Source: Pleurocapsa sp. PCC 7327
GTDB lineage: Bacteria > Cyanobacteriota > Cyanobacteriia > Cyanobacteriales > Microcystaceae
Direction: 5' to 3'
Assembly: GCF_000317025.1 (NCBI RefSeq)
Contig: NC_019689.1
Location: 4,170,024-4,234,023, forward strand
Length of the DNA stretch: 64,000 bases
This document shows positions 52,926 to 60,953 of this stretch, piece after piece. How positions within the stretch are numbered: position 1 is the stretch's first letter; every line of letters starts with the position of its first letter. The position numbers were made by a program, and so were the translations under genes. Under the pieces are notes generated by a model, which was not told the origin of the DNA, did no database searches, and saw only the letters and a program-made list of their open reading frames with translations.

Positions 52926-53037
52926 GGAGTTGCCATGACCCCATTTTAATGCCAATCTTGGCAACATTTGTTCATCTCTTGTTTGTGCAATGACAACCTG
53001 AAGATGAGTAGATAAAAATCGTTTTTTATCTTCTCAT
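52926..53037 (+). promoter_or_regulatory. Possible structured leader with four-codon open frame, upstream of glycosyltransferase
   Basis: GGAG at 52926-52929 precedes ATG ACC CCA TTT TAA (52935-52949), a possible leader peptide. GTTGCCA (52929-52935) and TGCCA (52950-52954) can both pair with TGGCA (52959-52963), so two hairpins exclude each other and one hides the small start site. A second hairpin follows: ATGAGTAGATAAAAA (53004-53018) with its complement at 53023-53037 (one mismatch). The layout recalls attenuation, but no ligand or factor is known. Confidence 0.3.
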
Positions 53038-53153
53038 TGTTGAATAAAATTGCCCAATTAGATTGGTATAATTTTTATCTTTCAGTCGAACCGAAGTCTA
53101 GTTGGCTTCCAAGTCGTTAAAAGAACCAAGTAAAAACGATTAAAGGAGTTTAT

Positions 53154-54239
53154 ATGCGAATTGCTCAAGTAGCTCCCCTGTGGGAGAGAGTACCTCCGCA
53201 AGGCTATGGTGGGATAGAACTCGTAGTCGGTCATCTGACTGACGAATTGGTCAATCGCGGTTATGAGGTAACCCTTTTTGCGTCTGGAGATTCCGAAACT
53301 TTAGCCGAACTGAAAGCCACTGTCCCTCGCGCACTCCGTCTCGATCCGTCAATCAAAGAACCCGCCGCCTACGAGTTACTTCAGCTAACTCAAGTGACCG
53401 ACATGGCAAATGAGTTTGACCTAATTCATTTCCATACGGGGATAACCCCATTGCCCTTTGTCCCCATGCTAAAAACATCGGTGGTTCATACACTGCATGG
53501 ATGCTTCACATCGGATAATCACAAAATCTTCGATCGCTACCGCGACCAACCTTATATTAGTATTAGCAATGCTCAGCGTCGAGGAGCGCCTCAGCTTAAT
53601 TACCTCAGTACAGTATATAACGGGATTAGAATAGAAGATTATCCGTTTCAAGAGCAACCAGAAAATCCTCCCTACTTAGCCTTTTTAGGGAGAATGTCTC
53701 CAGAAAAAGGACCGCAACACGCGATCGCGATCGCCCGTGCGGCGGGCATACCATTGAAAATGGGGGGAAAAGTAGATAAAGTCGATCGCGACTTCTTTGA
53801 GGCAGAAATCGTTCCTCATATCGATAGCAAAAATATAGAGTATTTGGGCGAACTCGATCTGTCAGAGAAATGGCAACTCTTTGCTAATGCAAGTGTTACC
53901 CTATTTCCGATTACTTGGTCCGAACCCTTCGGTTTAGTCACGATTGAATCGATGTGTACCGGAACCCCAGTAGTTGCCATGAATTTGGGTTCGGTTCCTG
54001 AAGTCATTGCCCATCAGGAAACGGGTTGGGTTTGTTCTAGTCTAGAGGAGATGATTGCAGCCGTTCCCAAAGCAATGGAACTCGATCGCCGAAAATGTCG
54101 CGAATATGTAGAGCAACGCTTCAGTATTATCAAAATGGTGGATGATTACGAAGCAGCTTACAAACGAGCTATCCAAGAAAAACTATCGCTTAACGGCAAA
54201 ATTTCTAACTCGGTACTGACAAACGGAGTCATTTCCTAG
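53154..54239 (+). CDS. Glycosyltransferase family 4 protein
   Basis: The 361-residue GT-B retaining glycosyltransferase has an N-terminal acceptor domain (QGYGGIELVVGHLTDEL) and a C-terminal nucleotide-sugar domain with GRMSPEKGP and the E-x7-E motif EPFGLVTIE. No membrane helix is seen. A strong AAAGGAG site precedes ATG 53154. Family 4 covers many sugar transfers, so the product is unknown; surface polysaccharide is likely. It is convergent with the hydroxybutyrate-oligomer hydrolase. Confidence 0.92.
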   Translation: MRIAQVAPLWERVPPQGYGGIELVVGHLTDELVNRGYEVTLFASGDSETLAELKATVPRALRLDPSIKEPAAYELLQLTQVTDMANEFDLIHFHTGITPLPFVPMLKTSVVHTLHGCFTSDNHKIFDRYRDQPYISISNAQRRGAPQLNYLSTVYNGIRIEDYPFQEQPENPPYLAFLGRMSPEKGPQHAIAIARAAGIPLKMGGKVDKVDRDFFEAEIVPHIDSKNIEYLGELDLSEKWQLFANASVTLFPITWSEPFGLVTIESMCTGTPVVAMNLGSVPEVIAHQETGWVCSSLEEMIAAVPKAMELDRRKCREYVEQRFSIIKMVDDYEAAYKRAIQEKLSLNGKISNSVLTNGVIS

Positions 54240-54253
54240 AATAGCGTTCGCTG

Positions 54254-54291
54254 TCGTTCGGAAGCAATAGACACCAAATGATTCCGAACGA
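54254..54291. terminator. Bidirectional terminator candidate
   Basis: CGTTCGGAA (54255-54263) pairs perfectly with TTCCGAACG (54282-54290), extended by T-A. It lies between the convergent glycosyltransferase and hydrolase genes, 15 and 36 bp from their stops. No U-run is present on either side. Confidence 0.5.
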
Positions 54292-54326
54292 TGCGTTCCA
54301 AGTCGTAGAGATATGCGATTACTGGA

Positions 54327-56429
54327 CTAGGAGCAACCGCCACACTCAGGAATATCCAAGACATCATCGCTAAACGCGATCGCACAGGTAACGTCACTGT
54401 CAATATCGGGCAAATTTTCCTCTATTGTCAACTGACTGCCACCCGTGCTGGCTAAAGGTTTTGTAGGAATCACTTGACTTTTTGGCAATATTGCCCCATT
54501 TTTTAGATGGTCGTACATCCTGTCGAGAGCTTTTCCTAGATAATAATGCAAAGGAATTTGCGTATCGATGTCAAATGCCTGATTGAGCGCATCTAAGTGA
54601 TGGGCGTGAAGGACTTCAATGTAGGCTAGCTGACTGTTTTCGCCCTCGATTTTTTGGTTTAAGCCATAGTAGGAGCGAGAAGTAAAATTGACGTGAAGCA
54701 GCGCATCATCGCGACCGTGTATGATAATTGTCGGTTTCCCTTGTAAATTCCCGCTGGCTAAAATTTCCTCAATGCCTGCTTGAATGCGATCGCAATAGTT
54801 AGCTGCCTCGCCGCGGAGAGAAATGCCCGTATCTGCCGTTACTCCAGTCGTGCCAGTCGCTAATTGTCGCAAGCATAAAGCTCCCTGGAGATAGTCATCC
54901 AGATTATTATTGGCATCGACGCTATAGCGAAAATTCACTCCTGCACCCTTATTGCCAAAATTGTTAATTAAATTTGTTCTGGCGCTAGGGGGAATGCCGT
55001 TGCTGGAGGAAAAATCGTTGGCTAAATCTGTGTTGGGTTTAGCGCTGGGAGGATTGCTACCATCGCTATAAGCATAGCTGTAGCCGCAGAGATTATCTAC
55101 CACGCTAAAGCGTCCGTAAGCGTTCGCATAGAAGGGCGCGATCGCAGCGTAGACAAAAGCCGCATTGTATAGGTGGGCGATAATATTAGTGTTTTCTAGA
55201 GTGCCAAAGTCATTCAACAGTTTTTGGGATTCGGTAATTTGTTCCTCTAGGGTATTGCCCTGCAACCAACCGGCTTCGCGCAAGGCGGTACAGCGTCCCG
55301 GCGCTCCTGCCAAAAATCCGCCGTTTTCTGCGGGATCCCAACCAAAAGCAATCTCCGTGCCAGCACTCGCACAAGGTTGGTAGATATTGTAATAAGTAAT
55401 GCTCTCAAATAGCGGCTTGCCGTGTACGCTATTGGGATAGATTTTATTTCCTTGCTTGATGCTAAACCCTTGTTCGTCTGGCAGTTGGCGCGGATTGATA
55501 TTGGGTTCGGATACGACTACTCCATTAATTAACCCCCGTTTATCTTGTTCGGCAGCCCGCAAGGAAGCGGCTCCGCCATTGGAGATACCAGACGCGATGA
55601 CGATAGTATTTTCTGGGGTAATCGTTCTTAAAACTTCCGAGCCGGAGACTAACCCAAAATTTTCTGCTATATTGAGGATATAATAGGCGAATTCTATGGC
55701 ATTTAGGACATCTCTGCCCCAATTGGCTTCGGGATTGTGTTGGGAGTGAGCGTGCTTGTAGGCAAGGCGAAAGGGATAGCTAGCATTGTAAGTTGCCAAA
55801 TCCATTTCTGCCGTGCCTTGGGCGATAAAATTAGCATTGGTGCCAACTTCAGCGACAGTGCCGCGCGTACCATCAATGCGATTGACTGTATCGGTATTTA
55901 AATCGTGTACGCCAATGCCCGTACCTTTATCGGTATAGACGACGGCACAGCGATTTTTTAAGCCCCATTCTCCGACGGCGATCGCGCCATATACGCCGCG
56001 AGAACCAGGGGATGGAGCGACGAGAATGCAAGGATTGGCGCGATCGAAATTATCGGGAATCTGAACCATCATCGTGACATTTTTTTGCCCGCTGCCATCA
56101 TCGGCGTAAGCGATATATTCTTTTCCTGCTACTTTGCCATCGCTGCTTGGAGTGGAAAAGCGAGCGGGGACTGCGGGACCGTATAATGTGCCATAACCGG
56201 CTTTAGGGCGCAAATCCACCAGCGCTTTGTATTGATTAATAATCGTTGCTCGGCGAATTTCTGTTGGCGTAGGATGTTCGGGATCGGCTGCCGTTGGCGG
56301 CGCATCGATTAAACCGTCTTGTCCTACGCCTGCGGTTAGCAAGTCGTCGCTCAAGCCGTCGTAGTAGTGCATTGTAATGTTACTACTAATGAAAGAAGGC
56401 AATATGTTTATTCGATCTGCTGTTGCCAT
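54327..56429 (-). CDS. D-(-)-3-hydroxybutyrate oligomer hydrolase family protein
   Basis: The 700-residue protein matches the 3HB-oligomer hydrolase family, alpha/beta-hydrolases that cut short polyhydroxybutyrate chains to monomers. The nucleophile is S283 in ASGISNGGAASL. Other landmarks are ILVAPSPGSRGVYGAI and TDKGTGIGVHDL. The start is ATG 56429, fixed by TAGGAG eight bases upstream; a longer frame into murD is rejected. No signal peptide is seen, suggesting a cytoplasmic role in PHB turnover. The end is Cys-rich (PECGGCS). No PHB synthase lies in the window. Confidence 0.85.
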   Translation of the reverse strand: MATADRINILPSFISSNITMHYYDGLSDDLLTAGVGQDGLIDAPPTAADPEHPTPTEIRRATIINQYKALVDLRPKAGYGTLYGPAVPARFSTPSSDGKVAGKEYIAYADDGSGQKNVTMMVQIPDNFDRANPCILVAPSPGSRGVYGAIAVGEWGLKNRCAVVYTDKGTGIGVHDLNTDTVNRIDGTRGTVAEVGTNANFIAQGTAEMDLATYNASYPFRLAYKHAHSQHNPEANWGRDVLNAIEFAYYILNIAENFGLVSGSEVLRTITPENTIVIASGISNGGAASLRAAEQDKRGLINGVVVSEPNINPRQLPDEQGFSIKQGNKIYPNSVHGKPLFESITYYNIYQPCASAGTEIAFGWDPAENGGFLAGAPGRCTALREAGWLQGNTLEEQITESQKLLNDFGTLENTNIIAHLYNAAFVYAAIAPFYANAYGRFSVVDNLCGYSYAYSDGSNPPSAKPNTDLANDFSSSNGIPPSARTNLINNFGNKGAGVNFRYSVDANNNLDDYLQGALCLRQLATGTTGVTADTGISLRGEAANYCDRIQAGIEEILASGNLQGKPTIIIHGRDDALLHVNFTSRSYYGLNQKIEGENSQLAYIEVLHAHHLDALNQAFDIDTQIPLHYYLGKALDRMYDHLKNGAILPKSQVIPTKPLASTGGSQLTIEENLPDIDSDVTCAIAFSDDVLDIPECGGCS

Positions 56430-56472
56430 AACCGCTCCTAAGAAAACTTTCAGCGATCGCGCGGATTCGATC

Positions 56473-57840
56473 TCAAAGCTGCAAGCACAATTGCCGGAAA
56501 TGATCGCCTCGATGCTCGAAACTCTGATATTGGTCAAAACTAGCACAAGCCGGAGACAATAACACCACCTTCGCGCCTTTTTGTTTGGCGAGTTCTAACC
56601 CTCGTTTTACCGCATTCTCCATGGTTTCAACAAGCTCGTAGGATGCGTAACCCGACGCTTGCAGCTGCCTAGCAAAAGCTGGTGCGGCATCGCCAATTAA
56701 TAACACTGCCGCAGCGCGATCGCGAATTGCATTTATCCATCCCGCATCGTCGCCTTCTTTAGCTTCTCCCCCAGCAATTAAGATAGCGGGAGACTTGACT
56801 GAAGATAAACCCACTTCTGCTGCATCGTAGTTAGTGGCTTTGCTATCGTTGATAAAGTCTATTCCCGCTATATTACATATATACTCCAAGCGATGGGGAA
56901 CGCCAGGAAAGGTAGCAATCGCTTCCGCGATCGCGCCTTTCTCGATTCCGGCTAACCGCGCCGCTGCCACTGCCATCAGCAAGTTTTGCAGATTGTGCGA
57001 TCCCGCCATTTTAAATAAGTGTACGGGCATAATTAATTCCCCAAAAGCCGTTACCCAACTGTCTTCGAGATAGACTCCCTTCGCCGGTTCGCACAATAGT
57101 TTACTTTTGCCGCGAACGCTCGTCCAATAAACATTCTGCCACTGGGTCAACCCTGCGCTTCTTAAGTAAGGATCGTCTCCATTAAAGACTTGATAGTCGC
57201 AGCGTTTCAGCAGAGAAGCTTTGATATCGTAATAATTTTCTAGAGTTTTGTGGCGGCTGAGATGATCGGGAGTAAAAGTCGTCCAAACGCCAATTTTGGG
57301 GGCAAGTTCACAAGAAGACTCGATCTGATAGCTACTGATTTCAGCAACGATCCAATCGTAGGAATTTTGGATTGTCGTTTGAGCATCTTGTAATGCTAAC
57401 TCGCAGGCAGCATAGCCAATGTTGCCGCAGGCAGGCGCATTCAATCCCGCCGTTTTAAAGATGGCAGCAATCAAAGACGTTGTGGTCGTTTTACCATTGG
57501 TGCCCGTAATTCCCAGCCAAGGAGAAGACTTAAGATAGCGCCAAGCGAGTTCGATTTCTCCAATCGTGTCAATGCTTTTTTCTCTAGCCTCGACTAAGAT
57601 GGGAATGTCCCAAGGAACGCCAGGACTGACAACAATTAGATTGGGCAAGTCGGTTGGGTTGAGAGTAAATGTATGGCCGAGTTTTACGGTAATCCCTTCT
57701 ATTGCTAGATCTTGCTGAGTTTGTCGTAGAGATTCGCTATCAGCGCGATCGCCTAGAATTACTTGCCAACCTTCTTGTTTGAGTAACTTTGCAGCAGCAA
57801 CTCCCGATCTTCCAAGTCCAATTACGTAAGCTTTGGGCAT
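56473..57840 (-). CDS. murD: UDP-N-acetylmuramoylalanine-D-glutamate ligase
   Basis: MurD adds D-Glu to UDP-MurNAc-L-Ala in the cytoplasm. The 455-residue ligase has the N-terminal UDP-binding Rossmann ([15 protein letters not shown]), the ATP loop [12 protein letters not shown], the NYDAAEVGL segment and the C-terminal [10 protein letters not shown] motif. Length is standard. The hydrolase gene downstream begins 43 bp after its stop, so co-transcription is likely. Other mur genes are not adjacent. Confidence 0.96.
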   Translation of the reverse strand: MPKAYVIGLGRSGVAAAKLLKQEGWQVILGDRADSESLRQTQQDLAIEGITVKLGHTFTLNPTDLPNLIVVSPGVPWDIPILVEAREKSIDTIGEIELAWRYLKSSPWLGITGTNGKTTTTSLIAAIFKTAGLNAPACGNIGYAACELALQDAQTTIQNSYDWIVAEISSYQIESSCELAPKIGVWTTFTPDHLSRHKTLENYYDIKASLLKRCDYQVFNGDDPYLRSAGLTQWQNVYWTSVRGKSKLLCEPAKGVYLEDSWVTAFGELIMPVHLFKMAGSHNLQNLLMAVAAARLAGIEKGAIAEAIATFPGVPHRLEYICNIAGIDFINDSKATNYDAAEVGLSSVKSPAILIAGGEAKEGDDAGWINAIRDRAAAVLLIGDAAPAFARQLQASGYASYELVETMENAVKRGLELAKQKGAKVVLLSPACASFDQYQSFEHRGDHFRQLCLQL

Positions 57841-57935
57841 ATATTCAATCTATTACGAGCACCCTTTATAGTACCTTCAATCTGGTTTTTGCTTATAGAC
57901 GTTCGATCGCAAAATTGTTTCCTTTTGTATGGGAC

Positions 57936-59129
57936 TTAGCGATTATCGGTACCTAATTTCTTCTCTAACTTTCTGCTAGCAAGAGACATCGAATAACAAC
58001 AAACCCAATAAATTGCGGCAATGAAAAGATACATTTCCCCGTAGCGTCCTAGATATTTGGGATTGGCAAGAATCGATTGCGAGACTCCCAACAGATCGAC
58101 TAGACCGACAATTGCCAATAGAGAAGTATCTTTAAACAAGCTAATAAACTGTCCCACAATGGTAGGAATAACGGCTTTGAGTGCCTGGGGAAGTACGATT
58201 AAACCCAAAACCAATGGAGTATTCAATCCTAGTGCTTTGGCAGCTTCGACTTGACCGCGAGGAATGGATTGCAACCCACCGCGCACGTTTTCTGCGAGAT
58301 AGGCAGCAGCGAATATGGTAAATCCTGCGATCGCTCTCATAACGCGCTCCAGTCGAACGTTGGCAGGTAATACTAAAGGTAGCATCACCTGCGCGACGAA
58401 CAAAATGCCAATGAGGGGCAAGCCTCGAATTAGTTCTATGTAAGCGATCGACAGCCAACGAATCGCGGGTAAGGAACTTTGTCTCCCCAATGCCAGCAAC
58501 ACGCCAAAGGGAAAAGACAGGAAAATACTAGCGATCGCGACGAATAGCGTCAGAATCAGCCCGCTTTCATCGATTTTGACTTTTCTGAGAAGAAGCCCTC
58601 CTTCGAGCAACCAAAGCAGCACGAAGAAAGCAAGCAGCCAAATGAGCGGCAACCAATTAGCTAAACTAGGAATTCGTTTTCCAACTTGCCGTCCTATCAA
58701 TGCTCCAAAGATTAGGATCGACAACATTCCCAACAGCAGAAGGCTAGGTTGAATTCCCGCAGGTAAGGCAATAGCAACGCAGATTGCTCCCAAAATTCCG
58801 AAAATCATTAGCGTCGTCCGGTTAAATAAAACTCCCGTCCTCGTCAAAATTCCCCAGGACAAACCGCCCAAGGTCATAATGATTGCTAAAGTTGTCCAAG
58901 CACGCCATAGTAGTTCGGCTGGATATAGTCCGACAAAAAAGAGCCGCAAGTTAGCACCAATGACTCCCCATTGAGCTTGAGTAAATGCCCAGCCAATCAG
59001 TCCCGATCCCAGCCAGTAGAGAAATAGTAGGCTGAAAATCGTTAGAAGACCGTTATGCCAAGTGCTAAAGAGATTTTGCTTAACCCAAGTTAGTGGTGTA
59101 GATTGACCGTTTGACCCTGAATTTATCAT
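57936..59129 (-). CDS. Polar amino acid ABC transporter permease (AapM/NatH type)
   Basis: The 397-residue membrane protein has about eight to ten helices and the permease EAA loop EAAKALGLNTPLVLGLIVLP near residues 290-310, followed by GQFISLFKDTSLL. Its length and long N-terminal part fit the M-type permease of AapJQMP / Nat systems in cyanobacteria. The companion permease, binding protein and ATPase genes are not next to it, so it is an orphan in this window. It is 95 bp upstream of murD. Confidence 0.9.
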   Translation of the reverse strand: MINSGSNGQSTPLTWVKQNLFSTWHNGLLTIFSLLFLYWLGSGLIGWAFTQAQWGVIGANLRLFFVGLYPAELLWRAWTTLAIIMTLGGLSWGILTRTGVLFNRTTLMIFGILGAICVAIALPAGIQPSLLLLGMLSILIFGALIGRQVGKRIPSLANWLPLIWLLAFFVLLWLLEGGLLLRKVKIDESGLILTLFVAIASIFLSFPFGVLLALGRQSSLPAIRWLSIAYIELIRGLPLIGILFVAQVMLPLVLPANVRLERVMRAIAGFTIFAAAYLAENVRGGLQSIPRGQVEAAKALGLNTPLVLGLIVLPQALKAVIPTIVGQFISLFKDTSLLAIVGLVDLLGVSQSILANPKYLGRYGEMYLFIAAIYWVCCYSMSLASRKLEKKLGTDNR

Positions 59130-59343
59130 TGCTTATCGCTTATCTCGAAGATTTTACTGAAATGGAGGCTGTTTGTCTGAAAAACATCTATTTTGTCGCG
59201 ATCGATTTTTGAGCGATCCCGATTGGCGTTCAATCTCTCTAGGGGGTTAGCGGTTTTTTTAAATCCTACTGCAATAGCGATCGCACGCGAATAGAGATAA
59301 GCTAATGTAAAGTAAACCTGTAGCGATTAATGAAAAGTAGGTT

Positions 59344-59535
59344 ATGATTCTGCCAGGCGCAACCGTTCGCGTTATCAATCCCGACGATACTTACTACCTG
59401 TTTGAAGGACTGGTACAAAGAGTTGGCGACGGTCAAGTCGCAGTACTGTTTGAAGGCGGCAACTGGGATAAATTAGTGACCTTCAACCTGTCAGAATTAG
59501 AAGAGGTCGAGCTAACGGCGGGTAAGAAGAAATAG
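59344..59535 (+). CDS. ndhS: NAD(P)H-quinone oxidoreductase subunit S
   Basis: NdhS is a small SH3-like subunit of photosynthetic NDH-1 at the ferredoxin-binding site. The 63-residue product ([20 protein letters not shown], then [16 protein letters not shown]) matches cyanobacterial NdhS (ssl0352 type) in length and pattern. ATG 59344 has AAGTAGG just before it. Its presence supports a cyanobacterial host. Confidence 0.85.
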   Translation: MILPGATVRVINPDDTYYLFEGLVQRVGDGQVAVLFEGGNWDKLVTFNLSELEEVELTAGKKK

Positions 59536-59593
59536 TCATTGGTCAGCGATTGGTTAACGGGATGTGCAAACGACCCCGACCGCCAATCGCCAC

Positions 59594-59704
59594 TAATACC
59601 ATTGCTAAAAAAGAGCGCTACTGATTGCGAATTGTCAACCGCCGCGCAGGTCGTTATACCGAGCAGCGGCGAATTGCAAATTGCAAATTGCAAATTGGTA
59701 TAAT
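59594..59704. repeat. Dispersed intergenic repeat, copy C, with 7-bp tandem repeat
   Basis: It begins TAATACCATTGCTAAAAAAG and ends ATTGGTATAAT, as in copies A and B. Inside, AATTGCA is repeated three times in tandem (59672-59692) plus a partial unit. It ends at the start codon of the next gene, replacing any normal ribosome binding site region. Confidence 0.7.
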
Positions 59705-60373
59705 ATGCGGCTCCTCCCTCAATTTTCTGCTGACAATCGCCATCCCAACCATATTGCCGAGGTGATAGAAACGGCAACGACGGGATTTTTGGCTCAATGT
59801 TTAGAACCAGAAGATTTAAACTTTCCTGCGATGCCGCCCTTTGGAAGTTGGGTTAAGGCGCACGACGAAGAATCGGGCAACAAAATTGTTGGGGTTGTCA
59901 CCTACGTTACCACTTCTCCCATTGATTCGGTGCATCGAGCAGTGGCTTTGGGATTATCTTTGGCGGAGTTGCGAGAACAACAACCGCAGATTTTTGCCAT
60001 GCTCAAAACGGAGTTTCGCGTGGCGATTCTGGGATTTGAAGCCCCTCCTTTGGCTGTCAACGGTCATAGTTACAGTCGCGGACAAATTTATCAATACTTA
60101 CCCCCTCGTCCTCCCCAAATCCATCAAGCCGTCTATCGTTGCGATCCCCCAGAAATCGTTTACTTTAGCGAAGAATTAGATTTTTTAAGAATTTTACTGC
60201 AAGTTAGCGACGTACCCGCAGAAGCTTTAGTGGCGGCAGCGATTCGGGAAATTTATCAGTTGCGCAATTGCGATCGCGAGTGGCTAGTCAAAGTTGGGAG
60301 AAGCCTAAATGTCTTGTTAAAAGATGACTACGATCGCCTGCGATACATTTTCAGTCAAATCAGATTAGCTTAA
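59705..60373 (+). CDS. HAS-barrel domain cyanobacterial protein
   Basis: The 222-residue protein reads as the HAS-barrel family (related to the N-terminal barrel of HerA and F1-ATPase) in its first half (GFLAQCLEPEDLNFPAMPPF, VVTYVTTSPIDSVHRA). The second half is helical with unknown role. ATG 59705 is chosen; a TTG 24 bases upstream lies in repeat sequence. No ribosome binding site is seen because the repeat abuts. Function is unknown. Confidence 0.75.
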   Translation: MRLLPQFSADNRHPNHIAEVIETATTGFLAQCLEPEDLNFPAMPPFGSWVKAHDEESGNKIVGVVTYVTTSPIDSVHRAVALGLSLAELREQQPQIFAMLKTEFRVAILGFEAPPLAVNGHSYSRGQIYQYLPPRPPQIHQAVYRCDPPEIVYFSEELDFLRILLQVSDVPAEALVAAAIREIYQLRNCDREWLVKVGRSLNVLLKDDYDRLRYIFSQIRLA

Positions 60374-60862
60374 CTAGGATTCCAGCTCGTTCCTATCCGA
60401 CTTAAGGCTGGCTTCCAATTGCTGGAGCTGTTTCTCACGAAGTTCGAGTTGTTCTTTTTCTTGTTTGAGACTGGCTTCTAGCTCTTGAATTTGTTCTCGT
60501 TGAGTTTCTACTTCTAGATAGCGGCGGGTTAACTCCAAACTTTGTGCTGTTATTTCCTGCCGCCACTGCTCGATTCGGGCTTGTTCTTGTCGAACGAATT
60601 CGGGAGTAATCGAACTACAGCTCATATACTGTTGAATCAGACCCACTATCCAATCTTTGGCATTTTTTAGCTCGATAATTTGCCCGCGTTCGTCGAGTTC
60701 GACTAAAACTAACAAACCTTCGCTGAGGGAATTTTCTCCACCAATAGGTATAATTTCTGCGCTACTTATCCCCCAAATACTATCGGATTTTTGGTAAGCA
60801 AGTAACTGAAGTTCTATTGTGCCAGAAGCTAGATTTTTGGTGACTTGGGCTAGGTATAACAT
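60374..60862 (-). CDS. Coiled-coil hypothetical protein
   Basis: The 162-residue protein has an N-terminal beta-rich part (about 1-70) and a C-terminal heptad-rich coiled coil of about 70 residues (EQARIEQWRQEI, LELREKQLQQLEASLK). No family was recognised beyond a cyanobacterial look. It ends one base after the HAS-barrel gene in convergent orientation, and lies 90 bp downstream of where valS ends on the same strand direction. Confidence 0.7.
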   Translation of the reverse strand: MLYLAQVTKNLASGTIELQLLAYQKSDSIWGISSAEIIPIGGENSLSEGLLVLVELDERGQIIELKNAKDWIVGLIQQYMSCSSITPEFVRQEQARIEQWRQEITAQSLELTRRYLEVETQREQIQELEASLKQEKEQLELREKQLQQLEASLKSDRNELES

Positions 60863-60953
60863 AACCTATCGGTCAGGGGCAGGAGTCATGATGAGACATA
60901 ACACGTTACGTCTACGTAATTGGAGAATAGCGGACAACTGACAAGATAAGACA

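Larger units (their letters stand above)
52421..53153. other. Long intergenic region with MITE end and structured leader
   Basis: This 733-bp gap holds a partial copy of the MITE seen at 16 kb (52558-52610), the CGGATTTGATAT end motif at 52886, and the structured leader listed separately. The minus strand is open from 52624 to 52466 and reads FNALNAIAALYFGMIAPN near its end, a composition that could be a gene remnant; it has no proven start. No complete gene was found. Confidence 0.5.

Noticed and set aside
56430-56546. Longer N terminus of the hydroxybutyrate-oligomer hydrolase
   Set aside because: It overlaps murD, while ATG 56429 has a strong TAGGAG site just upstream.
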